From a virus: DNA of 64,000 nucleotides. A program made the translations under genes and the position numbers. The DNA is taken from the IMG/VR virus record IMGVR_UViG_3300008259_000003, positions 50,928 to 114,927 of that record. One strand, written 5' to 3'. This document shows positions 33,138 through 40,104 of the stretch, piece by piece. The notes below the pieces were generated by a model that was given only the letters and a program-made list of their open reading frames with translations, was not told the origin of the DNA and did no database searches. The stretch's first letter is position 1; the number at the start of each line of letters is the position of its first letter.

Positions 33138-34028
33138 TTAATAATTCATAATCAGTAATTCAATACCTTCGTTTTGTGTTCCGTCTTTTTTAGCGGCAGC
33201 CGCCTTTTTGAAAGTTTCTTTAGCCCATTTGTAACCAGTTGGTTGAAACATCAAAAGTTGTCCATTTTTACCAATACCAACACCATTTTCGGGGAACCAA
33301 TCATGAAGTTGTTTAAACTCATAATAAGATAAACTAAATTTACCTTGTATACCCTTTAATGTGTTTGCCAACCTTTCATGGTCATTACTATCAAAATCAT
33401 GATTTGAATAATAATTTTCTGTTTTCCAATAAGGGGGGTCCATGTAAAAATATGTTTTTGGCGAATCATACTTTTCAACAACTTTTTGGAAATCCATGTT
33501 TTCGACAAACGTGATTCTATCTAAATGTGCTCTATATTCAGGATGTTTGAGTTTGTCCATAAAGATTAACACCTTACATCTGTACTTACCCTTGTAATCA
33601 GTATAACTAGAAGTTTCGGGTTTGGAACCTGAGAAAACTTGAGTTAATACGTAAACGTATTTTGCGGCAACATCAAAATTGGGCTCATCCCCAATGACTA
33701 ATTCTTCGTTGAATACTTCTTTTTGGTATGTACGGAACATTTGTTCATATTCAGGTGGGGTGTTTTCCACACCTAATTGTTGACATGGGTATTTCGCGAG
33801 TTCATCCCATAACCTATCGTAATGTTTAGCACATTTAAAAAGGTTTGCGTTCAATCGATTAAAGTCATTGTAAACGACTGTTTTGAGATTGGGGTATTTC
33901 TTTAGGTCCATATTAAAAAAGACCCAAAACATACCCGAAAACCCCTCCACGTAGGTTTCAATATCATTAGGTATGAACGGAACAATCCACTTACCTATTC
34001 TAGCTTTTCCTCCAATGTAAGATATCAT
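33138..34028 (-). CDS. DNA adenine methylase, D12 class (Dam-like)
   Basis: This 296-residue enzyme has SYIGGKARIG (residues 3-12, motif X/I region), YVEGFSGMFWVFFN (motif I, 26-39) and DPPYW (197-201, catalytic motif IV), as in PF02086 adenine methylases. These transfer a methyl group to adenine N6 in a short site. It differs in class from the beta-class methylase at 17.6 kb, so two modification specificities are likely. A restriction partner is absent. Confidence 0.92.
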   Translation of the reverse strand: MISYIGGKARIGKWIVPFIPNDIETYVEGFSGMFWVFFNMDLKKYPNLKTVVYNDFNRLNANLFKCAKHYDRLWDELAKYPCQQLGVENTPPEYEQMFRTYQKEVFNEELVIGDEPNFDVAAKYVYVLTQVFSGSKPETSSYTDYKGKYRCKVLIFMDKLKHPEYRAHLDRITFVENMDFQKVVEKYDSPKTYFYMDPPYWKTENYYSNHDFDSNDHERLANTLKGIQGKFSLSYYEFKQLHDWFPENGVGIGKNGQLLMFQPTGYKWAKETFKKAAAAKKDGTQNEGIELLIMNY

Positions 34029-34113
34029 TTATAATTTTATATTTTGCGTTATTAGTCCTCTAACTATAAAAATATAAGAAACTTTTTTCAAAAATGGAAA
34101 TCAGTGCGCACTT

Positions 34114-34281
34114 TTATTTTACCGGCTGAGATTTGGTCTTTCCACCTTTCTGTCTTTTTCTTCTCGCGGCGCAGTGGGCTTTTTGAGAAAAACCTTTTGG
34201 ATTGCTACAATCTATGGTCTTTTTATATTTCATTGACCATTTTTCAACCACCATGTCTTCCAACAATTCAATCAATTTCAT
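34114..34281 (-). CDS. Small basic protein with NPKGFSQKAHC motif, 55 residues
   Basis: An ATG at 34281 opens a 55-codon frame: MKLIELLEDM, then KTIDCSNPKGFSQKAHCAAR and a Lys/Arg-rich tail. The block IDC-x-NPKGFSQ-x-AHC-x-x-R-KR is familiar to me from tails of many phage proteins of unknown role and here is a free-standing gene. The two Cys and a His suggest a metal site. It is preceded by GTATTTATC and lies in a divergent pair with the gene at 34319. Confidence 0.75.
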   Translation of the reverse strand: MKLIELLEDMVVEKWSMKYKKTIDCSNPKGFSQKAHCAARRKRQKGGKTKSQPVK

Positions 34282-34318
34282 ATTGATAAATACTTATTTA
34301 TTACTTATTTTTTGTATT

Positions 34319-34483
34319 ATGGGATGTTCTAATTGTAAACAGAAGAAAGAAATGGCTCCTCCAACAAAGGAGTCATTGGAAAGATTAGCACAAAAGACAG
34401 AAAAGGTGATGTATGGTGCTTTTATTATTTGGAGTGTTTTCGCGGTTTACGGAATCTACTCCTTTGTTAAAAACTTTCTATGA
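34319..34483 (+). CDS. Small Cys-start membrane protein (MGCSNCKQKK type)
   Basis: From the ATG at 34319 the protein has 54 residues: MGCSNCKQKKEM, a short helix, then one membrane segment (AFIIWSVFAVYGIYSFV). It is similar at the N-terminus to the gene at 18532 but adds a membrane anchor. The CxxC could bind metal. Its stop overlaps the next gene by 4 nt. Confidence 0.75.
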   Translation: MGCSNCKQKKEMAPPTKESLERLAQKTEKVMYGAFIIWSVFAVYGIYSFVKNFL

Positions 34484-35118
34484 AAAATGGAAAATACTTT
34501 GTAGTTCTCTTTTGTAACAAGAAAAGAGTTAAAATTCTATACAGGTGTCAAAAAAGGACAACTGTGTACGAGTATTGGCATGAATATAAGACAGAGAAAA
34601 AACCAAGATTTGTAAAAACACAAAACAGAAAAAGAAACAACGAAGTAGTTTATGAACTTGCGTTAATTTTTCCTAACAATAGGTGGGCGACTAAAACATT
34701 TGTCAAGGATAGTTTGGGGAGATTGATTGAGGCTAAGTACGAAGATGATAAATTCAGAATCAAAGAGATAATTCCTTATTGGAAAGAAGAACTAATATAC
34801 GATTTTCAAAAGAAGGAAAGAATTAGATATCATGAATTGTTAGAACAAATAACATCTATAAATGAAATAGGTCAAATATTCACATTGAATAATAAACTAT
34901 TTGTTCAAAACGATGATAATATACTGTTGTTTGGAAATAAGAACATCCGTGACGCTAAAAGGTTGTTTGAATTGATAAGAGAGGACGTTCTAAAAAAGAA
35001 GAAAGGTAATTTCATATTCATAAAAGACGTGTCAACCGCACAAAGAAAATTGTTATATCAACTACTTGAATCCAAAGGATTTAAAAAATCAGAATTATTT
35101 AGACACTACTCTTATTAA
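34480..35118 (+). CDS. Conserved phage protein of unknown function
   Basis: This 212-residue protein is basic (FVVLFCNKKRVKILYRC, KTQNRKRNNEVVYELALIF) with a mixed alpha/beta pattern and a helical C-terminal end. It resembles an uncharacterised family in T4-like phages as I recall it. Plus strand with the small gene upstream (4-nt overlap). Its 3' end overlaps the convergent gene by 20 nt. Confidence 0.75.
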   Translation: MKNGKYFVVLFCNKKRVKILYRCQKRTTVYEYWHEYKTEKKPRFVKTQNRKRNNEVVYELALIFPNNRWATKTFVKDSLGRLIEAKYEDDKFRIKEIIPYWKEELIYDFQKKERIRYHELLEQITSINEIGQIFTLNNKLFVQNDDNILLFGNKNIRDAKRLFELIREDVLKKKKGNFIFIKDVSTAQRKLLYQLLESKGFKKSELFRHYSY

Positions 35119-35338
35119 AGATGATATCCACCTGACCAATTTTAATTGTAAAAGTTTTGTCGGGTTTAACCATTCGACTATTTTGTTTTTTTGAGATATA
35201 ATCAAAAGTTTGTAGAAACTTTTCGTTTTCTAACTCAATAACCAATGTGCACGATTTAGTATCCAAATTAATTTTTTCAATTAAATCTGATATTATTGCC
35301 AATTGATTTATCAAGTCACCTTTTTTTTCCATATCCAA
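35099..35338 (-). CDS. Small unknown protein
   Basis: This 79-residue protein has a helix (LINQLAIISDLIEKINL) and several strands (TLVIELENEKFLQTFDYI). It overlaps the convergent gene end by 20 nt and the upstream gene by 23 nt. No family known. Confidence 0.6.
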   Translation of the reverse strand: MDMEKKGDLINQLAIISDLIEKINLDTKSCTLVIELENEKFLQTFDYISKKQNSRMVKPDKTFTIKIGQVDIIFNKSSV

Positions 35339-35432
35339 AAATTATAGAAAGTCTTTTAAAAAAAGAAAGTTTTTCTTTTTTAGGGGTCTCAAACATTTTG
35401 GTTTTATCCAATTTTTTGATTTCCTCAATCAT
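35316..35432 (-). CDS. Small basic protein, 38 residues
   Basis: The ATG at 35432 gives MIEEIKKLDKTKMFE followed by a basic C-terminus (RLSIIFGYGKKR). An earlier ATG at 35528 would overlap the upstream gene by over 100 nt, so I prefer the short form with an 8-nt overlap. Support is weak beyond packing. Confidence 0.4.
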   Translation of the reverse strand: MIEEIKKLDKTKMFETPKKEKLSFFKRLSIIFGYGKKR

Positions 35433-35880
35433 TTGATTCTTGTGGGATTGTATCTCCTTGGAGTCCCTCTCCACTTCCCGATTCAACCAATTTAATCCCT
35501 GTTGTATTCTCTTGTCTTGCATCCTCAATAAATGATATTTCTTTTAACTTATCAAGTGTCTGGTGTTGAAACAAAACTTCTAACTCTTTAATCTTTTGTT
35601 GTAAGAGTCTTTGTTTCTCTTCCATTTCTTTATTCATGGTTATTATTTCTTTTGCACAAGAAAAAACAACATCATAACCATCAGCGGTTGCATTACTGAT
35701 TAATGAAACCAAAGTAAATTTCTCATTTTTATCTTGTATCTTATATTTGATAGATTTGTATTGAGAAATTATTGATTCGATTTTCCAAGTAACAGGAAGT
35801 TTAATGTCTAAACTTACGTTATTGTCTATTTCTCTCAAAGAGAAAAAATATGGTCTTAAATGTCTTATATTGTCAAACAC
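35425..35880 (-). CDS. Unknown phage protein with coiled coil
   Basis: The first half of this 151-residue protein is beta-rich (VSLDIKLPVTWKIESI) and the second half is a coiled coil (residues about 80-120, KEMEEKQRLLQQKIKELEVL) with a polar acidic tail. No enzyme motif. It lies between a membrane protein and the small basic gene. Confidence 0.65.
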   Translation of the reverse strand: MFDNIRHLRPYFFSLREIDNNVSLDIKLPVTWKIESIISQYKSIKYKIQDKNEKFTLVSLISNATADGYDVVFSCAKEIITMNKEMEEKQRLLQQKIKELEVLFQHQTLDKLKEISFIEDARQENTTGIKLVESGSGEGLQGDTIPQESND

Positions 35881-35884
35881 TAAA

Positions 35885-36067
35885 TTATATTATTAAAAAT
35901 GTTATTATGTAAGAAACCGCAAGATAAAACAAAACAGATTCTATTTTGGTCAACTTTAATATTGAGGGTTGTTCTGAGAAGAATTTTATCAAAAATTCAA
36001 CACAGAACCTTAGTACGTAAATGGTACTCAATACCATCAAAAAAATAAAGATATAATTAATCATCAT
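35885..36067 (-). CDS. Small two-pass membrane protein
   Basis: This 60-residue protein has two hydrophobic segments at about 3-22 and 43-60, with a short hydrophilic loop (EFLIKFFSEQPSILKLTKIES). It could be a holin-like or other membrane helper, but nothing decides this. It overlaps the Hc1-like gene upstream by 11 nt. Confidence 0.6.
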   Translation of the reverse strand: MMINYIFIFLMVLSTIYVLRFCVEFLIKFFSEQPSILKLTKIESVLFYLAVSYIITFLII

Positions 36068-36239
36068 GTTTTTTTATTTCTTGTAATAGTTCTTTTCTAT
36101 AAAGAGGAATTAACTCTTTTATTTCTTGAGCATATTTTCTAGCTCGAATAGATGCACTTCTATTACCCTTTTCGAATACCTTGGTGGTATCAACAGACAT
36201 TTTTTCCACCAAGTCTTTGATTTGTTTAAGTGTGTCCAT
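36057..36239 (-). CDS. Hc1-like histone-type small protein
   Basis: The 60 residues (MDTLKQIKDLVEKM... KGNRSASIRARKYAQEIKEL) match the Hc1-like pattern in Bacteroidota: an N-terminal helix, a conserved FEKGNRSAS-x-RARK block and a helical end. Homologues bind or condense DNA, although in Bacteroidota that role is assumed from the family. It may pack or regulate phage or host DNA. Confidence 0.7.
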   Translation of the reverse strand: MDTLKQIKDLVEKMSVDTTKVFEKGNRSASIRARKYAQEIKELIPLYRKELLQEIKKHDD

Positions 36240-36274
36240 TTTTCCGTTTTTATATATAGTATACGGAAAATAAA

Positions 36275-36739
36275 CTACTTTTTCAAGTTTTGTTCGAATA
36301 ATTTATAAATTTCTGTGAGAATGTCCAACTCGGACCTTGACTTTTGATATCTAAAATCAAATAACTTGTAAAAGTATTCAGATATTCTATTTTCTTTTTC
36401 TTCCAATTTAACAAAATAGTACGCCTCATAGAAAAAATTCCACATATATTCATAGTGGGTTCCTTTCTCCTTGAAGAATATTTTTTCTTTATCAAAATTG
36501 GTGATTATTTTATTCCAACACCAATTAAAATGGTTTCGTTGGTCTATTTCGTCATAAAGTACATCAGAACCTAAAAAGGTTTCGTCTACTAAATCATATA
36601 AAGAAGATAGGAAATCATAAAATAATATTATTTTATCCCTATTAATGTTGTAGGTTCTATACCAAATGTCTATTTGATGTTTGTATTTTTCAGAAATATC
36701 TGACTCAATATACTCTTCTCTATTTTCCATAATCCTCAT
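36275..36739 (-). CDS. Unknown phage protein
   Basis: This 154-residue protein is rich in aromatic and acidic residues with several helices (IILFYDFLSSLYDLVDE, YMWNFFYEAYYFVKLEE). No domain is recognised. An alternative start is 9 nt in (Met4). It is the first gene downstream of a 41-nt spacer after the putative head protein. Confidence 0.65.
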   Translation of the reverse strand: MRIMENREEYIESDISEKYKHQIDIWYRTYNINRDKIILFYDFLSSLYDLVDETFLGSDVLYDEIDQRNHFNWCWNKIITNFDKEKIFFKEKGTHYEYMWNFFYEAYYFVKLEEKENRISEYFYKLFDFRYQKSRSELDILTEIYKLFEQNLKK

Positions 36740-36780
36740 CTGTTAAAATATAAGGATAAAAGAAAACAAAAAAAAGAAGA

Positions 36781-38106
36781 TTACTGAGTACTTTCGTTGT
36801 ATCCGATGATTTTTTTCATTCTCGAGATTTCCTCATTCACAATTGAAGTCATTGTAGTTTTAGATTCATTCACACTCTTTACTTTTAAAGGTTGAACTCC
36901 TCTTGCTCCATGGAATGCTTCAGGTGCGTCTTTCTCTTTTTCTTTTTTTCTTTCAGCCGATTTACTTAATCTCTCTCCTGTTTTTGTTTTTATAACGTTA
37001 GCAGCATTTTGTGAGTTACCCATTTTTGAGTCACCTTCTAATGCCATTTTTAATCTTTTTTTGAATGATTCTGATGGTTCAAAATCATAATTTAAATCTA
37101 AAAGGGTACCACCCTTCATATTATCATCAATATACTCTTCTTGTTTCTCAGTTGGGTTTACCGCCATTTTTTCACCTTTACCAACTTGTTTTGGAAACTC
37201 AGGATTATCATTACCATCAAATGTTGATGCTTTTTTCAGTTTTTTCTGAACATCTTTAATTGCGTCGTCATTTTCTTTTTTAGAACCACTCTGAGCTTTC
37301 TTAGTTACCGCAATACCGGGTACCGCCTCACTTAGATTTTTTTTTGAATCAATTACCATTTTTTTAATCAAAGAAACCATTTCACTTTCAGTAAGTCTAA
37401 GAACCGATTTCTTAGATTCATACATACCAGTACCACACTCTGAACACATTCCTTCCTCATTCATGGGTGAACCACACTCACTACACGTACCCATTTCACC
37501 TTCATTTGTATCAATATCTTTAGTGATTGTTACTTTATGCATTTTACCACTTCCTTTAGGGAATTCGAATTCTTTTTTACCAGCATCTCTCGCTTTATCA
37601 GCAGCCAAAACAAACGCGCTTGATTCCTCCACATTTGTTTCTTCTTCCATATAACCTTGTCCACACTCATCACAAACACCTTCCTCTTCTTCAAGTTGTT
37701 TCCATGATTCTTCAACATTATGTACTTTTCCGTTAAATTTAATTTCTTTTAGACCTTTTTCTTTAGCGGATAAAATGGCTTCTGCCATGCTCGATACTTT
37801 AATTTTTTTCATTTTTGTGGTTTCTTTATTTTCTTCTAATTCTTCTCCCATCTGGTCTAATTTATCAATCATTTCAGTTGGTGAATTATATTTTACTTTT
37901 TCGATTATGAACTCCTTTTTAGGATGTTTCTTTTTATAAATATCCAAATGTTGCATTGCAATTTCTTCGGATTCAAATGTTTCAACGGGTTCTCCCTCGC
38001 AAGTAATTTGAAACATATCTTGAGATTTTTTATTTTCTTTTAATATGGTTCTTTTTACTTCGTCAAATAATGACTCCGAAATGATATTTGATATATTCTT
38101 TTTCAT
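36781..38106 (-). CDS. Putative head/scaffold protein with zinc-ribbon pairs and (I/L)xE motifs
   Basis: I read three kinds of segment in these 441 residues. First, amphipathic leader-like helices with (I/L)-x-E steps at the start (ISNIISESLF, TILKENKK), in the middle (LRLTESEMVSLIKKMV, KNLSEAV) and at the end (SIVNEEISRMKKIIGYNES). Second, three Cys pairs in the middle (GVCDECGQGY, GTCSECGSP, GMCSECGTG), typical of zinc ribbons. Third, long charged linkers. Such a composition suits a scaffold or core protein that is processed by a prohead protease, but no such protease is seen in this window. Neighbour genes look like virion genes. Confidence 0.7.
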   Translation of the reverse strand: MKKNISNIISESLFDEVKRTILKENKKSQDMFQITCEGEPVETFESEEIAMQHLDIYKKKHPKKEFIIEKVKYNSPTEMIDKLDQMGEELEENKETTKMKKIKVSSMAEAILSAKEKGLKEIKFNGKVHNVEESWKQLEEEEGVCDECGQGYMEEETNVEESSAFVLAADKARDAGKKEFEFPKGSGKMHKVTITKDIDTNEGEMGTCSECGSPMNEEGMCSECGTGMYESKKSVLRLTESEMVSLIKKMVIDSKKNLSEAVPGIAVTKKAQSGSKKENDDAIKDVQKKLKKASTFDGNDNPEFPKQVGKGEKMAVNPTEKQEEYIDDNMKGGTLLDLNYDFEPSESFKKRLKMALEGDSKMGNSQNAANVIKTKTGERLSKSAERKKEKEKDAPEAFHGARGVQPLKVKSVNESKTTMTSIVNEEISRMKKIIGYNESTQ

Positions 38107-38610
38107 TTACTTAATAAATATCTTATTTATTTCATTTATTACAATTTTCTCGACCTGAGAATACGGTAATCCTAATTTTTTTGATACATTATAAACGGAT
38201 TCTTTCAATTCTTGGTCTTCAAAAAAATCTAAACTTTTGATATCACCCTGATTACAGTAAGGATATTTTTTACATCTTTCTTTTACCTTTACATAAACAC
38301 CACCAGGACCTCCCCATTTTGGGAAATTTTTATCTTTTACCGCTCGACTGTTCATGATACTATTGGGACCATTGATTTTTAATGGGTTCGACCTACCAGC
38401 ACTATAAGAAGTGTCATATTGTCCTGAAGAAGAAGAGTCTGTAACTTCACTTAATTCTTCTTCAAAATTATGAATCTTTTTTATTTTCCTTTTAACTAAT
38501 GGACCGCTCAGAGCTCCCTCAAATGAACCTGAGGAATCTGCAGAAGTTTCATTTGTATCTTTTGGGGAAGATTTTTTCCCTCTCAATATTTTCTCGAAAT
38601 TATATGACAT
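38107..38610 (-). CDS. Putative virion protein
   Basis: The N-terminal half of this 167-residue protein is Ser-rich and disordered. The middle reads NPLKINGPNSIMNSRAV, then FPKWGGPGGVYVKVKERCKKYPYCNQGD, a segment I recall from conserved phage structural proteins. The C-terminal helix (LPYSQVEKIVINEINKIF) has an I-N-E step and may be a docking tail. It overlaps the next gene by 1 nt. Confidence 0.65.
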   Translation of the reverse strand: MSYNFEKILRGKKSSPKDTNETSADSSGSFEGALSGPLVKRKIKKIHNFEEELSEVTDSSSSGQYDTSYSAGRSNPLKINGPNSIMNSRAVKDKNFPKWGGPGGVYVKVKERCKKYPYCNQGDIKSLDFFEDQELKESVYNVSKKLGLPYSQVEKIVINEINKIFIK

Positions 38611-38849
38611 TATCTAACACTTTTTAAGGGTTGTTCCCAAAAAGACTTACGTTGCCATAGTGTTTTGAAAAGTTCCACAACAACTTTAGATGATAGGTCA
38701 ACGATTCTTTCATCAACTGACCTAGCACCTATCTCTTTTTGTATTATTTTCATTACAATGGTATGTGCTTGAGTGGTCTCAAGAAAATCTTTCATTTCTT
38801 TTCTTGCAATCTTTTCAATTTCTTTAACATCGGTGTTTGTAAGTGCCAT
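38610..38849 (-). CDS. Conserved small phage protein
   Basis: This 79-residue helical protein (KEIEKIARKEMKDFLE, DERIVDLSSKVVVELFKTLW) resembles a conserved small protein near head genes in T4-like phages; the name is not known to me. It overlaps the genes on both sides by 1 nt. Confidence 0.7.
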   Translation of the reverse strand: MALTNTDVKEIEKIARKEMKDFLETTQAHTIVMKIIQKEIGARSVDERIVDLSSKVVVELFKTLWQRKSFWEQPLKSVR

Positions 38850-39394
38850 TATGCGTTCATTCTATCTCTAATTAATGGCTCCATAGCCGATGTGAAAGTT
38901 GGTTCAAATTTTCTCAATTTTTCTAACATGTCCATTGTTTCGTCGTCTAATAATAACATGTCGCCATTTATGTATAACCCACTACCTTCACCCGAAATCA
39001 TAACAAAATTAATTTCTAAGTCTGTAATTTCACCATCAAGTCTGATTTCAGTCTCGGTTATGGTAATTCCAGGTTCTAAACTTGCAATTTGTGAAACTTG
39101 TTGTCTAAATGAATCAATTATTTGTGATAAGGCGGTTTTTTCTTCAGGTTTAAGTTTTATATCCTCTTGGTCAGAAGACAATAATTTAACATCCACATCA
39201 TTAACAACCTCCACGTTATCGTACTGTTTTTTGTTTAACTCGTTATCGGTATTTTGTGTATTGGTATTAGGTTGTTGAGTTTCATCCTCTTCCTTAATCA
39301 AATTCTTGTTGGTGTACACGGTTTCATTAAGAGACCTTAACGTCTTTAACATACCTTTTATCTCGTCGTACCCCGATGTTTTTCTATTGTTCAT
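38849..39394 (-). CDS. Putative head-associated protein
   Basis: The N-terminus of this 181-residue protein (IKGMLKTLRSLNETVY, then KNLIKEED) is again an amphipathic helix with an (I/L)-x-E step. A Gln/Asn-rich acidic linker (about 35-60) leads to a beta-rich domain (GITITETEIRLDGEITDLE). The pattern repeats that of the 36.8 and 0.9 kb genes. No enzyme motif. Its start lies inside the last codons of the amidase-like gene (11-nt overlap). Confidence 0.65.
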   Translation of the reverse strand: MNNRKTSGYDEIKGMLKTLRSLNETVYTNKNLIKEEDETQQPNTNTQNTDNELNKKQYDNVEVVNDVDVKLLSSDQEDIKLKPEEKTALSQIIDSFRQQVSQIASLEPGITITETEIRLDGEITDLEINFVMISGEGSGLYINGDMLLLDDETMDMLEKLRKFEPTFTSAMEPLIRDRMNA

Positions 39395-39989
39395 TTTTAA
39401 AAATTAGTCTAAAATTAAATGATGGGTTTATATCTGTATAAATATTTGAGAAATTAGATTTACACACTACACCATTAAATTTAATAGCGCTTTCAAGATA
39501 TCCCTGAGAAGGTACTATATTTTTTGGTATACCGTGGGATTCACATATATGTTCACACAATGATGAAATTGATAATACTTGGTCATCATTATACCTATCC
39601 CAAAAATAATGGTTTCTCCAATTTCTAACGAAAGGTTCACATCTGTAAGGGTCTCCAATCCAATTATGCATGAAACCTGTTACGGTATTTTTACTTAACC
39701 ATCCTAAATTTTCAACCGCAATTTTAATAAATTGTTTGTCAATATAAGGTTCGTCAAATGTATTTGAATAATAGTTGGTATCGAAAAGTTGGTAGATTGT
39801 ACCTAATTTAGTGACAATAAAGTGTGGTATTTCGTCGTATTTACCACACTTCCTGTACTTTAATTTATTAATGAAATCGTCCGCACGTCTATTAGTGTCG
39901 TACAGTAATATTTGGGTTTTTTTCGTTCTGCGACGAACAACATTTAAAGTTTTATCATCTAAACCTTCTACGTTGTGTATTTCCAACAT
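39384..39989 (-). CDS. N-acetylmuramoyl-L-alanine amidase-like protein
   Basis: In this 201-residue protein residues near 53-70 read IPHFIVTKLGTIYQLFD, the amidase_2 strand with the first zinc His. GWLSKNTVTGFMHNWIGD and later FSNIYTDINPSFNF fit the rest of the fold in shifted form; the second zinc ligands are not clear. It would cut the amide bond between sugar and peptide stem, or be a structural relative. The paired lysin at 2.4 kb makes two different wall enzymes. Confidence 0.6.
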   Translation of the reverse strand: MLEIHNVEGLDDKTLNVVRRRTKKTQILLYDTNRRADDFINKLKYRKCGKYDEIPHFIVTKLGTIYQLFDTNYYSNTFDEPYIDKQFIKIAVENLGWLSKNTVTGFMHNWIGDPYRCEPFVRNWRNHYFWDRYNDDQVLSISSLCEHICESHGIPKNIVPSQGYLESAIKFNGVVCKSNFSNIYTDINPSFNFRLIFKNEQ

Positions 39990-40104
39990 TTCTAGTTAAC
40001 CTTTTACTGATAACAGAAGAAATGTCGTTGTCTTCTGTATTATTTATTTCCCCATTGTCCAAACCAAAGTTTTCCAACGATTCCTCCTGTTGTGGGGACT
40101 CTTC
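39955..40104 (-). other. Possible out-of-frame C-terminal extension of the Glu/Pro-rich membrane protein
   Basis: Past the stop codon of the gene at 40104-41213, a shift by one base at an A10 run gives 50 more codons in the same acidic, charged style (LEESPQQEES...), ending TGA at 39955 and overlapping the amidase-like start by 35 nt. This would fill the 114-nt gap otherwise empty between the two genes. It is either programmed slippage on the A run or a homopolymer-length error. Confidence 0.4.
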
